DNA of 64,000 nucleotides from JAWVFM01 sp963771655 (GTDB taxonomy: Bacteria; Actinomycetota; Thermoleophilia; Solirubrobacterales; 70-9). A model generated the notes under the pieces. It worked only from the letters and a program-made list of their open reading frames with translations, ran no database searches and was not told the origin of the DNA. Of this stretch, positions 39,714-47,981 are shown one piece after another. Numbering within the stretch: position 1 is the stretch's first letter; each line of letters opens with the position of its first letter. The DNA lies in NCBI GenBank assembly GCA_963771655.1, contig CAVYUG010000006.1, positions 372,001 through 436,000 on the forward strand, given 5' to 3'. The position numbers and the translations under genes are program-made.

Positions 39714-40089
39714 TTGAGCAGAAACGCCCGTCTTCTCGCAGCCGCGCGTCCACCCTCGCGATACGCGGCGGTCGCTCGTCGCCCCCGCGTCGGGCCGCGC
39801 GACCTTCTCGACCCACCTGACGCTCTCGCAGAAGGCCCCCGCCTTCCACGGCAAGATCTTCTCGCCGGGCGGCCCCCTCTGCAAGAACCACCGCACGATC
39901 AAGATGTTCCGGATGCGGCCGGGGCGGGACAGGCTTCTCGGAAGCACCACGAGCCACCACGGCAGGTGGTTCGTCGACCACCCGAACTTCCCGTCGGGCG
40001 AGTACTACGCGAAGGCCACGAGGGGCGGCAGCGCCGCGCTCGGCATCACCTGCCGGGCGACGAAGTCACGGATCGTCGTCGTCGACTAG
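39714..40089 (+). pseudogene. exported small protein with a frame-disrupted signal peptide
   Basis: A TTG start with AAGGGAG upstream opens LSRNARLLAAA, a signal-peptide beginning, but this frame then degenerates. A second frame gives ASTLAI, and the third gives SLVAPASGRATFSTHLTLSQ followed by a good mature domain KAPAFHGKIFSPGGPLCKNH to SRIVVVD and a stop. The domain resembles small exported beta proteins that begin FxGKV and include CK-x4-TIKMFR and GEYYAKA. At least two small indels within 60 bp break the signal peptide. It is either a recent pseudogene or the site of base-calling errors. Confidence 0.6.
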
Positions 40090-40179
40090 GCGAGGGACCA
40101 GCCCCAGGTCGCCGTCTACGATCCGCGGGTCGTCGATGTCAGGGTAGATAGGCCGGCCGCCGAGCCCACGCGGCGGGGA

Positions 40180-42072
40180 TTGCGGGTGGCGGGCGCGATC
40201 GCGACGTCGACCCTGGTGCTGGGCGCGCTCGTCGCGCTCGTCACCTGGCAGCCGATCGAGTACGGGCCGTCCTTCGGCGTCGACCCTTCCTGGCACGCCG
40301 CCCTCAACATGGCGGCGCACCTTCGCCTCCGATGGGGCACGGAGGTCATCTACAACTACGGCCCGCTCGGCTTCCTCGGCGCGCCGCTGAGCATGTACGG
40401 GGGGCTCGCCACCCTCGGCGCCGTCTACGTCGTCGTCGTCCGAGTCGCATTGGCGGCGGCCGTCGTCTGGATCGGTCGAGGTCGGGGCTTCCCCCTCGCG
40501 GTCACGATCGTTCTCGCTCTCGCTGTCTCAGCGTTCGCTTCGGTTGGAGTCCAGCCGGCGGTTCCCCTCGTCTTCCTCTGCTGCGCGGCCGCTCTCGGCG
40601 AGGACCCGCCCCGCGGCGCCCGATCGCTGGTTGTCTACGGCGGCGGCTTCGTCGCCGCCCTCGAGACGCTCGTGAAGCTGAACGACGGGCTCGCGGTCCT
40701 CGTGATGGTCGTTGCGACCGTCATCGCCCTGTCGGTCGACCGGCGGGCGATCTTGGCGTGGTTCGGAGGCACCTTCGCCGTGTCGTTGGCCGCTCTCTGG
40801 TTCGCCACGGGCCAGGGCCTCGGAAACCTCCCGGACTACATCGTCACGAGCGCAGCGATCATCGGCGGCTACTCGGCCGCGATGCAGCTGCCCGCGGACG
40901 GTCCCGTAATCGTCGTCGCTTCCGTCGTTGTGGCGGCGGTCCTCGTCACGGCCTGGGTGGTGGCGCGGCGCCTGCCGACCGCCCGGCGCATCGGATTCCT
41001 CGCCGTGGTCCTCGTCTTCGCCTTCGTCTCCTGGAAGGAGGGGGTCGTCCGCGACCGCGACACGCACGTGGCGATCCTCTTCGGATGGCTTCTCGTTCCG
41101 TGGATCGTCTTCGCCGGTCGGCGCGTCGGGCGGGCGGAGGCCGCCGTCGGCTTTGCCGCGACGGTCGTGCTGCTCTTCGCCGCGACCGGGTCGCCGATCT
41201 CCCGCTACGCGCACCCGATAGACAGCCCGCGGGACGCCGTGAACGAGGTCCGCGCGCTCGTCGTGCCCTCGACGCGCGACGCGCTCAACAACAGGCAGCG
41301 CTTCTACCTCACCGCGGCGTACGGCCTCGATCGACGCACGCTGTCGCTGATCGGCGACCGGCCGATCGAGATCTATCCGTGGGAGACCACGCTCGCCTGG
41401 GCATACGGCCTCAACTGGGACCCGCTGCCGGTGTTCCGTAGCCCGGCCGTGTACACGCCCTCCCTCGACCGGAAGAACGCCGACGCCCTCTCCTCGCCGA
41501 ACGGCCCGCGCCTCATCCTTCGCCACTCGGCGAACCCGACGGAGCCATCGAGCGCGAAGCTCGCCTCGATCGACGGGCGCTACGGCCCCTACGACGAGCC
41601 CGCCGCGACCCTGGCGACGCTATGCAACTTCCGTGCCCTGCGGACGACCAGCCGCTACCAGCTGCTCGGCAGGACCCCCGACCGCTGTGCCGCGCCGCGG
41701 CGGATCTCGTCGGTGGACGCCGACTACGGTGAGCCGATTGAGGTTCCCCATGCTCCGCGTCCGGACGAGGTCGTCTTCGCGAAGGTGAGTGGGCTGACGC
41801 CGTCGGGGACCGAGCGCCTGCAGTCGCTGCTTTACCGCCCGGCGATCCGGCGCGTGCGCTTCGATCGCGGCCCGAGCTATCGCTTCGTGCCGGCGACCGC
41901 CGGCGACGGCCTCGTCCTCACGGCTCCACGCCGGATCGATTTCCCGTCCCCGTGGAAGGTCGCGCCCGACACGAGGACGATCACGTTCGAGCGGAGCTCG
42001 GCCATCGCGCTCCCGACGCCGACGCTTCGCGTCGAGTTCTACGCGATGCCCGTACGGCCGCCGGCGCGCTAG
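40180..42072 (+). CDS. large polytopic membrane protein
   Basis: A 630-residue protein starting at TTG (or GTG 40186). The first 360 residues contain about ten to twelve membrane helices with a large extracytoplasmic loop after helix 1 (YGPSFGVDPSWHAALNMAAH then RWGTEVIYNYGPLGF), a layout reminiscent of GT-C glycosyltransferases or polysaccharide-related membrane proteins. The last 270 residues are soluble. I recognise no catalytic DxD or ExD motif with certainty. It interrupts the suf genes on the opposite strand and overlaps the end of sufS by 4 bp. Confidence 0.75.
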   Translation: MRVAGAIATSTLVLGALVALVTWQPIEYGPSFGVDPSWHAALNMAAHLRLRWGTEVIYNYGPLGFLGAPLSMYGGLATLGAVYVVVVRVALAAAVVWIGRGRGFPLAVTIVLALAVSAFASVGVQPAVPLVFLCCAAALGEDPPRGARSLVVYGGGFVAALETLVKLNDGLAVLVMVVATVIALSVDRRAILAWFGGTFAVSLAALWFATGQGLGNLPDYIVTSAAIIGGYSAAMQLPADGPVIVVASVVVAAVLVTAWVVARRLPTARRIGFLAVVLVFAFVSWKEGVVRDRDTHVAILFGWLLVPWIVFAGRRVGRAEAAVGFAATVVLLFAATGSPISRYAHPIDSPRDAVNEVRALVVPSTRDALNNRQRFYLTAAYGLDRRTLSLIGDRPIEIYPWETTLAWAYGLNWDPLPVFRSPAVYTPSLDRKNADALSSPNGPRLILRHSANPTEPSSAKLASIDGRYGPYDEPAATLATLCNFRALRTTSRYQLLGRTPDRCAAPRRISSVDADYGEPIEVPHAPRPDEVVFAKVSGLTPSGTERLQSLLYRPAIRRVRFDRGPSYRFVPATAGDGLVLTAPRRIDFPSPWKVAPDTRTITFERSSAIALPTPTLRVEFYAMPVRPPAR

Positions 42073-43337
42073 CCGAGACCGAAGACGCGCCGGGCGTCGA
42101 GGAGCCCCTCGATCATGCGATCGATCTCCTCGGGCGTCGTGTAGACGCCGAAGCTCGCGCGAGCTGTCGCCGCCACGCCGAGGCGCTCCATCAACGGCTG
42201 GGCGCAGTGGTGACCCGCCCGGACGGCCACGCCGTGGCGGTCGAGGATCTCGGAGACGTCGTGCGCGTGCACGCCCGCGAGCTCGAACGAGACGGGCCCG
42301 AGCCGGTCGGGTCCTCGCGGCGGGCCGAACACGCGAAGGTCGGGCACCTCGGCGAGGCGCTCGAGGGCATGATCGGCGATCTCGCGCTCGTGCGCGGTGA
42401 CGGCGTCCATGCCGAGCGCGTCGAGCCAGCGCAGGGCCGCGGCGAGACCGATCGCCTGGGCGATGGCCGGCGTTCCGGCCTCGAACCGGGCGGGAGGGTC
42501 GGCGTAGGTGGTGCCCGCGGTCGTGACCTTGCGGATCATCGAGCCGCCGCCCATGAACGGCGGCATCTCGCGGAGGAGGTCGAGCCGGCCCCAGAGTGCG
42601 CCGACGCCGGTGGGCCCGTACGCCTTGTGACCGGTCAGGGCGTAGAAGTCGACCCCGAGCTCGGCGACGTCGACGGCGAGCTTCGGCGCCGCCTGCGCGC
42701 CGTCGACGAGCACGATTGCCCCCGCGTCGTGCGCCATCGCGGCGATCTCGGCGATCGGGTTGCGGGTGCCCAGGACGTTCGACACGTGAGCCAGCGCCAG
42801 GAGCTTCGGCCGGGCCTCGAGCGCCCGCGCGAGGCCGTCGAGGTCGAGCTCGCCGGCGTCGTCGACGTCGATCCAGTCGATCGTCGCTCCGGTCGCCTCG
42901 GTCAGCTGTTGCCAGGGGACGATGTTCGAGTGGTGCTCCATGACGGTGAGCACGACCCGGTCGCCCGGCCCGACGTTAGCCGCCCCCCACGTGCGCGCGA
43001 CCAGGTTGATCGCCTCGGTCGCATTGCGGACGAAGACCACCTCGCGACGATCGGCCGCCCCGAGATGGTCGGCGACGGTTGCGCGGGCTCCCTCGTATGC
43101 GGCCGTGGCCTCTGCCGACAGCGTGTGCGACCCGCGGTGGACGTTCGCGTGATGGCGGCGCTCATAGCGGTCGACCGCCTGGATCGAGGCGAGCACGCGC
43201 TGGGCGCTCGCACCGGAGTCGAGGTAGGCAACGGGCTGGCCGTGGACCTCGCGCGCGAGCGCGGGGAAGGCCGCGCGCACCTTCTCGATCGGGTAGGCCG
43301 CGCCCGTTCGCTCAGCCTGAGTGGTGGCCGGCTCCAT
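42069..43337 (-). CDS. sufS: cysteine desulfurase SufS
   Basis: A 422-residue PLP-dependent SufS-type cysteine desulfurase. The PLP lysine is in ALTGHKAYGPTGVG, the ring-stacking His in VMEHHSNIVPW, and the active-site cysteine is in AGHHCAQPLMERLG within the SufS-type extended loop. RASFGVYTTPEEID closes the domain. It liberates sulfur from cysteine and hands it to SufU. It is 14 bp after sufC on the same strand. All functional residues are intact. Confidence 0.97.
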   Translation of the reverse strand: MEPATTQAERTGAAYPIEKVRAAFPALAREVHGQPVAYLDSGASAQRVLASIQAVDRYERRHHANVHRGSHTLSAEATAAYEGARATVADHLGAADRREVVFVRNATEAINLVARTWGAANVGPGDRVVLTVMEHHSNIVPWQQLTEATGATIDWIDVDDAGELDLDGLARALEARPKLLALAHVSNVLGTRNPIAEIAAMAHDAGAIVLVDGAQAAPKLAVDVAELGVDFYALTGHKAYGPTGVGALWGRLDLLREMPPFMGGGSMIRKVTTAGTTYADPPARFEAGTPAIAQAIGLAAALRWLDALGMDAVTAHEREIADHALERLAEVPDLRVFGPPRGPDRLGPVSFELAGVHAHDVSEILDRHGVAVRAGHHCAQPLMERLGVAATARASFGVYTTPEEIDRMIEGLLDARRVFGLG

Positions 43338-43351
43338 GACGCGGGGCGGCG

Positions 43352-44116
43352 CTACGCGGCCGCCTCGACCTCCTCGCGGATCCAGCCGTAGCCGCGCTCC
43401 TCGAGGGTGGCTACGAGCTCCGGCCCACCCTCCTTGACGATACGGCCCGAGAACATGACGTGCACGAAGTCGGGCTTCACGTAGTGGAGGATGCGCTGGT
43501 AGTGGGTGATGATCAGCACGCCGAGGTCCGGCCCGGCGAGGCGGTTGACGCCCTCGGCGACGGTTCGCAGCGCGTCGATGTCGAGTCCCGAGTCGGTCTC
43601 GTCGAGGACCGCGAACCTCGGCTGCAGCATCATCAGCTGGAGGATCTCCATCCGCTTCTTCTCGCCGCCCGAGAACCCGTCGTTCAGGTAGCGGCTCGAG
43701 AACTCCTTCGGGACGTCGGCGAGCTCCATCGCCGCCTCGGTCGTCTTGCGGAAGTCGCGCAGCTTCACCTCCGGCTCGCCTCGGGCCTCGCGCTGGGCGT
43801 TGAGCGCCATGCGCAGGTACTTCGCGACGGTCACCCCGGGGATGGCCACCGGATACTGGAAGGCCATGAAGAGCCCCGCGAGCGCCCGCTCCTCCGGCGT
43901 TGCCTCGGTGATGTCCTCGCCGTCGAACAGGATCTGGCCCGACGTCACCTCGAACGCGGGGTGGCCCATGATCGCGTTGGCGAGCGTGGACTTGCCGGAC
44001 CCGTTCGGGCCCATCAGCGCGTGCACCTTCCCGCTGGAGACCGTCAGGTCGAGTCCGCGCAGGATCTCCTTGCCCTCGGCGCTCACGTGTAGGTCTCGAA
44101 TCTCAAGTTCAGGCAT
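43352..44116 (-). CDS. sufC: Fe-S assembly ATPase SufC
   Basis: A 254-residue ABC-type ATPase of the SufBC2D scaffold. Walker A is GPNGSGKSTLAN, the signature is FSGGEKKRMEILQ, Walker B is FAVLDETDSGLDIDA and the switch His is in LIITHYQRIL. The ETDSGLD form is SufC-specific. It is 39 bp downstream of the Rrf2 regulator and 14 bp upstream of sufS. Its partners sufB and sufD lie 10 kb further along the same strand. Confidence 0.97.
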   Translation of the reverse strand: MPELEIRDLHVSAEGKEILRGLDLTVSSGKVHALMGPNGSGKSTLANAIMGHPAFEVTSGQILFDGEDITEATPEERALAGLFMAFQYPVAIPGVTVAKYLRMALNAQREARGEPEVKLRDFRKTTEAAMELADVPKEFSSRYLNDGFSGGEKKRMEILQLMMLQPRFAVLDETDSGLDIDALRTVAEGVNRLAGPDLGVLIITHYQRILHYVKPDFVHVMFSGRIVKEGGPELVATLEERGYGWIREEVEAAA

Positions 44117-44155
44117 CGCTTCTCCGTTCAGTTCGGTTCGCGGGGGCCGGCCACC

Positions 44156-44641
44156 CTAGCCGGCGACGGTCACCTCGCCGGCGGCTCGTCCGCGCTCACC
44201 GGCGAACTCGACGAGGTCGGCGAGCGTGGTGTTGGCCAGCGCCCTCGTCACGCCGCCGTGGACGCGCGTCCAAAGCAGCTTGGTGGCGCAGGCGCCGTCG
44301 TCGAGCTCGTGCGAGCACAGGACCCTGCCCTCGCGCTCGGAGTTGAAGCACTCCATCGGGGCGATCGGGCCCTCGAGGGCCTCGACCACCTCGAGCATCG
44401 CGATCTCGCTGGCGGGCCTGGCGAGCCGGTAGCCGCCGTGGGCGCCGCGGACCGAGCCCACGAGCGCCGCCTCGCGGAGCTTCGCGACGAGGTGCTCGAG
44501 GTAGGCGAGCGGCAGCATCTCGGCGCTCGCGACCTCGGCGAGGGACACCGGCGCGGCCTGCTCGGTGCCGTCGGCGCCGGCGCGGCGCCCGAGCTCGACC
44601 ATGAGCCGCACTCCGTATTCGGCCTTCGTCGAGAAGAGCAT
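44156..44641 (-). CDS. Rrf2-family Fe-S-sensing regulator (IscR/SufR-like)
   Basis: A 161-residue Rrf2 regulator. The winged helix is MLFSTKAEYGVRLMVELGRR and LAYLEHLVAKLREAALVGSV then RGAHGGYRLARP. Three cysteines in MECFNSEREGRVLCSHELDDG then ACATKLLW have the IscR-type spacing for a [2Fe-2S] cluster. It should sense Fe-S status and control the downstream sufC-sufS genes. It lies 17 bp after the stop of a cupin gene on the same strand. Confidence 0.93.
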   Translation of the reverse strand: MLFSTKAEYGVRLMVELGRRAGADGTEQAAPVSLAEVASAEMLPLAYLEHLVAKLREAALVGSVRGAHGGYRLARPASEIAMLEVVEALEGPIAPMECFNSEREGRVLCSHELDDGACATKLLWTRVHGGVTRALANTTLADLVEFAGERGRAAGEVTVAG

Positions 44642-44670
44642 CGCGGCTAAATCCTAGCCTAGAGGTCGGT
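44642..44670 (-). promoter_or_regulatory. possible promoter/operator of the Rrf2-sufC-sufS genes
   Basis: Reading the minus strand, CCTCTAGGCTAGGATTTAGC lies just before the regulator's ATG. TAGGAT could be a -10 box, and the imperfect palindrome around CTAGGCTAG could be an operator for the regulator itself. It overlaps the end of the cupin gene. This is a visual call only. Confidence 0.35.
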
Positions 44671-45105
44671 ATTAGCGAGGCGGAAGACGTCCGCGTATTC
44701 GGAGAGGAGGTTGGCGCCGTCGACGTGGGCGGGCTCGCCCCGCGCGAGCGTTGCAACCGTCTCGAAGAACGCCTCGGTGCGCAGCGCCGGGCGCGTCTGC
44801 CAGGTCAGGACCACCGGCTCGGCGTCGGCGTTCCACATCGCGTGCACGGTGTAGGCGGGGATCTCGATCTCCGCACCGGCCGGCAGATCGCGCTCGGCAC
44901 CCCGGATCCGCGCTCTCATCGTTCCGCTGCGGATCTCGAAGCGCTCCTCCTGCGCGGGATGGAAGTGCTCGGGGGGCTCGACGGATCCGGGCTCGTATGT
45001 CGCCTCCATCTCGAGCAGCGCGCCATCGGTGCTCGCCGCGGTCTGAAGGAACCGGAGCGTCATGCGCGCCGCGGGATTCGCGATGACGTCGCCCACCTCG
45101 GCCAT
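44659..45105 (-). CDS. cupin-domain protein
   Basis: A 148-residue single-cupin protein. Motif 1 is in EPPEHFHPAQEERFEIRSGT, with His, His, Glu metal ligands, and motif 2 in IPAYTVHAMWNADAEP with a His. The remaining C-terminal 45 residues are helical (TEAFFETVATLARGEPAHVD). Such cupins may be enzymes or binding proteins, and the substrate is unknown. It lies directly upstream of the Rrf2 regulator, but a shared role is not clear. Confidence 0.85.
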   Translation of the reverse strand: MAEVGDVIANPAARMTLRFLQTAASTDGALLEMEATYEPGSVEPPEHFHPAQEERFEIRSGTMRARIRGAERDLPAGAEIEIPAYTVHAMWNADAEPVVLTWQTRPALRTEAFFETVATLARGEPAHVDGANLLSEYADVFRLANTDL

Positions 45106-45137
45106 GCCGAGAGGCTAGCCGCGCCCGCGGTGACCGT

Positions 45138-45782
45138 CTACGGCTCGATCAGTCCGCGGCGGATCGCGTAGCGGACCAGCTCTACCCGGTCGCGCATGCC
45201 GAGCTTCCGCATCGCGTTCGAGCGATGGTTCTCCACCGTCTTCTCGGCGAGGTGGAGGATCTCGGCGATCTCCTTGTTCGTGTGCGCCTCGGCGACGAGC
45301 TTCACGACCTCCTGCTCGCGCGGCGTCAGCTCCTCGTCGCGGCTCGCGCCCTGGCCGAGCACGTCCTTGATCAGCGCCCGCTGCGCCTCGGGGGTCAGGA
45401 ACGGCTCGCCGCGCTCCACGGCCCGCACGGCCTCCAGGAGCTCGGCGTCGGCCTGCGCCTTCAGGACGTAGCCGGACGCCCCCGCCTTCAGGGCCTCGAA
45501 GAGGTAGCGCTCGTCGTCGTACATCGAGAGGATGAGCACCGAGACACCCGGGGCGTGCTCGCGGATCTCCCGGGTCGCTTGAAGGCCAGTGAGCTTCGGC
45601 ATCTTGACGTCGAGGATCGCGAGGTCGGGGCGCTCCCGGATCGCCATGTCACGCGCCTCCGCCCCGTCGGCCGCCTCGCCGATCACCTCGACGTCGCGCT
45701 GCGCCTCGAGCAGCATCCGCAGCCCGGACCGAACGATCCCGTGGTCGTCAGCGATCATCACCCTCATACCGTCTTCCACCAC
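45138..45782 (-). CDS. NarL/FixJ-family response regulator
   Basis: A 209-214-residue response regulator. The receiver domain has the acidic pair in VMIADDHGIVRSG, phosphoacceptor Asp in LAILDVKMPKLTG, Thr/Ser in VLILSMYDDERY and Lys in YVLKAQADAE. The C-terminal LuxR helix-turn-helix is LTPREQEVVKLVAEAHTNKE followed by IAEILHLAEKTVENHRSNAM. The start is GTG 45782 or ATG 45767. It lies 16 bp after its histidine kinase on the same strand, forming a two-component system of unknown signal. Confidence 0.94.
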   Translation of the reverse strand: MVEDGMRVMIADDHGIVRSGLRMLLEAQRDVEVIGEAADGAEARDMAIRERPDLAILDVKMPKLTGLQATREIREHAPGVSVLILSMYDDERYLFEALKAGASGYVLKAQADAELLEAVRAVERGEPFLTPEAQRALIKDVLGQGASRDEELTPREQEVVKLVAEAHTNKEIAEILHLAEKTVENHRSNAMRKLGMRDRVELVRYAIRRGLIEP

Positions 45783-45798
45783 GCTCTCTTAATCGGCA

Positions 45799-46794
45799 TC
45801 AGGACGCACTTCCTACAGGCACGCTAAGCCGAACCCGCGTCCCCAGGTCGGGTCGCGACTCGACGCGCACGTCGCCTCCCACGAGCAGCGCGCGCTCGCG
45901 CATGCCGGCGAGCCCGAGCCCGGTGGAGGCCTGGTCGAACGTGAAGCCTTGGCCGTCGTCGCCGACGCTGAGCTCCACCCGGTCGTTCCCGTTGGACCGG
46001 TTCCGGAAGAGCTGCACGCGCACCTTGCTCGCCTCGGCGTGGCGAATGGCGTTCGACATCGCCTCCTGGGCGACGCGGTAGACAACGAGCTGGACGTCGG
46101 ACGGCAGGCCGGCGAAGTCGCCCTCGGACTCGAACGCCGCGTGCACCTGGCCGCGTCGCTCGATCTCGTTCACCAAGCCGCCGAGGGCCGCGGCGAGGCC
46201 GTGGTCGTCGAGGGCGGTCGGGCGAAGGGCCCGCGCCAGCGTGAGGAGCTCCTCCATCGCCTGGTTCGCGAGCGCCTTCGTCTCCGCGAGCTCGGCGCTG
46301 ATCTCCGGCGGCGCCTTCGTGCGCACGGCCTCGAGGCGAAGGAGTAGCCCGGTCAGGGCCTGGTTGACTTCGTCGTGCAGGTCGCGGGCGACCCGGGCGC
46401 GCTCCTGCTCCTGGGCCTGAAGCGCCGCGCTCGAGGTCCTCCGGCGCTCGGCCTCGAGCCGCTCGAGCATCACGCGGAACGCGTGCTGGAGGCGTGTGAC
46501 CTCCTCGGGGGCGGCGCCGATGTTGCGCGCGTCAGACAGGTTCGCCCCGGGACGGCTCAAATCGGCGCGCTCCATCTCGTCGACGAGGCGCTCCAGCGGC
46601 CGAAACCGCCGCTGGAGCATGATGACGTTGACCGCGATCGAGAGCCCGACGCAGAGCGCGAGCACCAGCGCCGCCTGGGGCTTCTGGCTCAGGTGGAATG
46701 ACTTGTTCGCGGCGAGGAGGGTGGCCGCGACCGCGGCCAGCATCACCAGGAGGTTCGCCACGAGTACCTGGGTCAGGAGGTTCGCGCGACGCAT
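45799..46794 (-). CDS. sensor histidine kinase (HisKA_3/NarX-like)
   Basis: A 331-residue membrane sensor kinase. Two helices (VANLLVMLAAVAATLLAAN and ALVLALCVGLSIAVNVIML) enclose a very short outside loop, so sensing may occur within the membrane. A HAMP-like segment and coiled coil follow (RLEAERRRTSSAALQAQEQE). The phosphorylated His is in VARDLHDEVNQAL. The ATPase domain has QEAMSNAIRHAEAS, VGDDGQGF and GLGLAGMRERA. It is divergent from htpX, with four tandem hairpins in the gap. Confidence 0.93.
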   Translation of the reverse strand: MRRANLLTQVLVANLLVMLAAVAATLLAANKSFHLSQKPQAALVLALCVGLSIAVNVIMLQRRFRPLERLVDEMERADLSRPGANLSDARNIGAAPEEVTRLQHAFRVMLERLEAERRRTSSAALQAQEQERARVARDLHDEVNQALTGLLLRLEAVRTKAPPEISAELAETKALANQAMEELLTLARALRPTALDDHGLAAALGGLVNEIERRGQVHAAFESEGDFAGLPSDVQLVVYRVAQEAMSNAIRHAEASKVRVQLFRNRSNGNDRVELSVGDDGQGFTFDQASTGLGLAGMRERALLVGGDVRVESRPDLGTRVRLSVPVGSAS

Positions 46795-46839
46795 GCAGCC
46801 ATTATCGGCATGTCGCCCGGCGGCGCGTAGGAGCGTCTA

Positions 46840-46957
46840 GGGGCTGGCCCCCATGAGAAACGGGGTCGAACCCCATGAGCCAAACGTCCACTAGCTGCAA
46901 AGATTGACCCTGAGGGGCTTTAGCCCCGAAAGAAGCATGTAAGGCGCCGAAGGCGCC
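46840..46957 (+). repeat. four tandem GC-rich hairpins upstream of htpX
   Basis: Four short hairpins lie in a row: GGGGCTGGCCCC at 46840-46851, GGGGTCGAACCCC at 46862-46874, GGGGCTTTAGCCCC at 46914-46927 and GGCGCCGAAGGCGCC at 46943-46957. The first two are each followed by CATGAG, a small tandem repeat. They fill the gap between the divergent histidine kinase and htpX genes and end 34 bp before the htpX start. They could be a leader regulating htpX or an eroded repetitive element. Confidence 0.65.
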
Positions 46958-46991
46958 CGCAATAGATTCCCATCAGGAGACTCCCCCGACG

Positions 46992-47849
46992 ATGACCACG
47001 ACACGCAAATCAAATTTCGCCGCCGGCCTGAGGACGACGCTCCTCATGGCGACCCTCGGGGGGATCCTCGTCGCGATCGGCTACCTCGTCGGCGGAGTCC
47101 AGGGCGCGGGGATCTTCCTCGTCATCGCCCTGGTCATGAACTTCTTGGCCTACTGGTTCAGCGACAAGATCGCCCTCGCCTCGGCCGGCGCGAAGCCGCT
47201 CGAGGAGTCCGAGGCCCCGGGCCTCTACCAGATGGTTCGCGAGCTTGCCACGCGCGCCGATCTTCCGATGCCGCGCCTCTATGTCATCCCCTCGGACCAG
47301 CCGAACGCGTTCGCGACCGGCCGCAACCCGTCGCATTCCGCGGTCGCCGTGACGAGCGGCATCACGAAGCTCCTGTCCGAGGACGAGCTCCGAGGCGTCA
47401 TCTCGCACGAGCTCGGGCACGTGCGCAACCGCGACATCCTCACCCAGTCCGTCGCCTCCGCGATCGGCGCCGCCATCACCTGGATCGCCTACATGCTGCT
47501 CTGGTTCGGCAACGACGACGAGTCGCCGCTCGGCCTCGTCGCCTCGCTTGCGATGGTGATCCTCGCGCCGATCTCGGCGACATTGATCCAACTCGCGATC
47601 TCCCGCCAGCGCGAGTACTCGGCCGACGCAACGGGCGCCCAGATCTGCGGGAACCCCGAGTCGCTCGCCAGCGCGCTGCTCCGCCTCGAGGAGGGCGCGA
47701 AGGCGATGCCGATGAAGGTGAACCAGGCGACCGAGTGCCTCTACATCGTGAAGCCGTTCTCGGGCGGTGGGATCGCCGGGCTCTTCTCGACGCACCCGCC
47801 GATCGAGGAGCGCGTCCGGCGCCTGCGCCAGATGCGCCCGGCGCTCTGA
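46992..47849 (+). CDS. htpX: HtpX-family membrane zinc metalloprotease
   Basis: A 285-residue M48 protease that degrades damaged membrane proteins. Two N-terminal helices (LLMATLGGILVAIGYLVGG; GAGIFLVIALVMNFLAYWF) precede the catalytic motif ISHELGHVRNRD (HExxH), followed by two more helices and the third zinc ligand region QREYSADATGAQI. PSDQPNAFATGRNPSHSAVA is a family signature. It has AGGAG upstream of its ATG. The family often responds to envelope stress, and the adjacent two-component system could be related, though nothing proves it. Confidence 0.95.
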   Translation: MTTTRKSNFAAGLRTTLLMATLGGILVAIGYLVGGVQGAGIFLVIALVMNFLAYWFSDKIALASAGAKPLEESEAPGLYQMVRELATRADLPMPRLYVIPSDQPNAFATGRNPSHSAVAVTSGITKLLSEDELRGVISHELGHVRNRDILTQSVASAIGAAITWIAYMLLWFGNDDESPLGLVASLAMVILAPISATLIQLAISRQREYSADATGAQICGNPESLASALLRLEEGAKAMPMKVNQATECLYIVKPFSGGGIAGLFSTHPPIEERVRRLRQMRPAL

Positions 47850-47939
47850 CGCGACCGCAGCCGCGTCCTGGGGCCGACCGGACGAGCACGACCGGGCATC
47901 AGCCTGCCGCGCCTGCGACGGGCACGCGTGAGGCCGCGC

Positions 47940-47976
47940 TATACTTTTTGAAGTAAACCGGATCGGGAATTAGGAG
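47940..47976 (+). promoter_or_regulatory. probable promoter -10 and RBS of the rhodanese-E1 gene
   Basis: TATACT at 47940-47945 is a close match to a -10 box in otherwise GC-rich sequence, followed by an AT-rich stretch, and TAGGAG at 47971-47976 lies five bases before the GTG start at 47982. No clear -35 box is visible. If correct, the 5' untranslated region would be about 30 bases. Confidence 0.5.
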
Positions 47977-47981
47977 TTTCA

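Noticed and set aside
46992..47849. A regulatory link between the NarL-type two-component system and htpX
   Set aside because: The genes are divergent and the gap is full of hairpins, but no binding site can be identified, so the link is not claimed.
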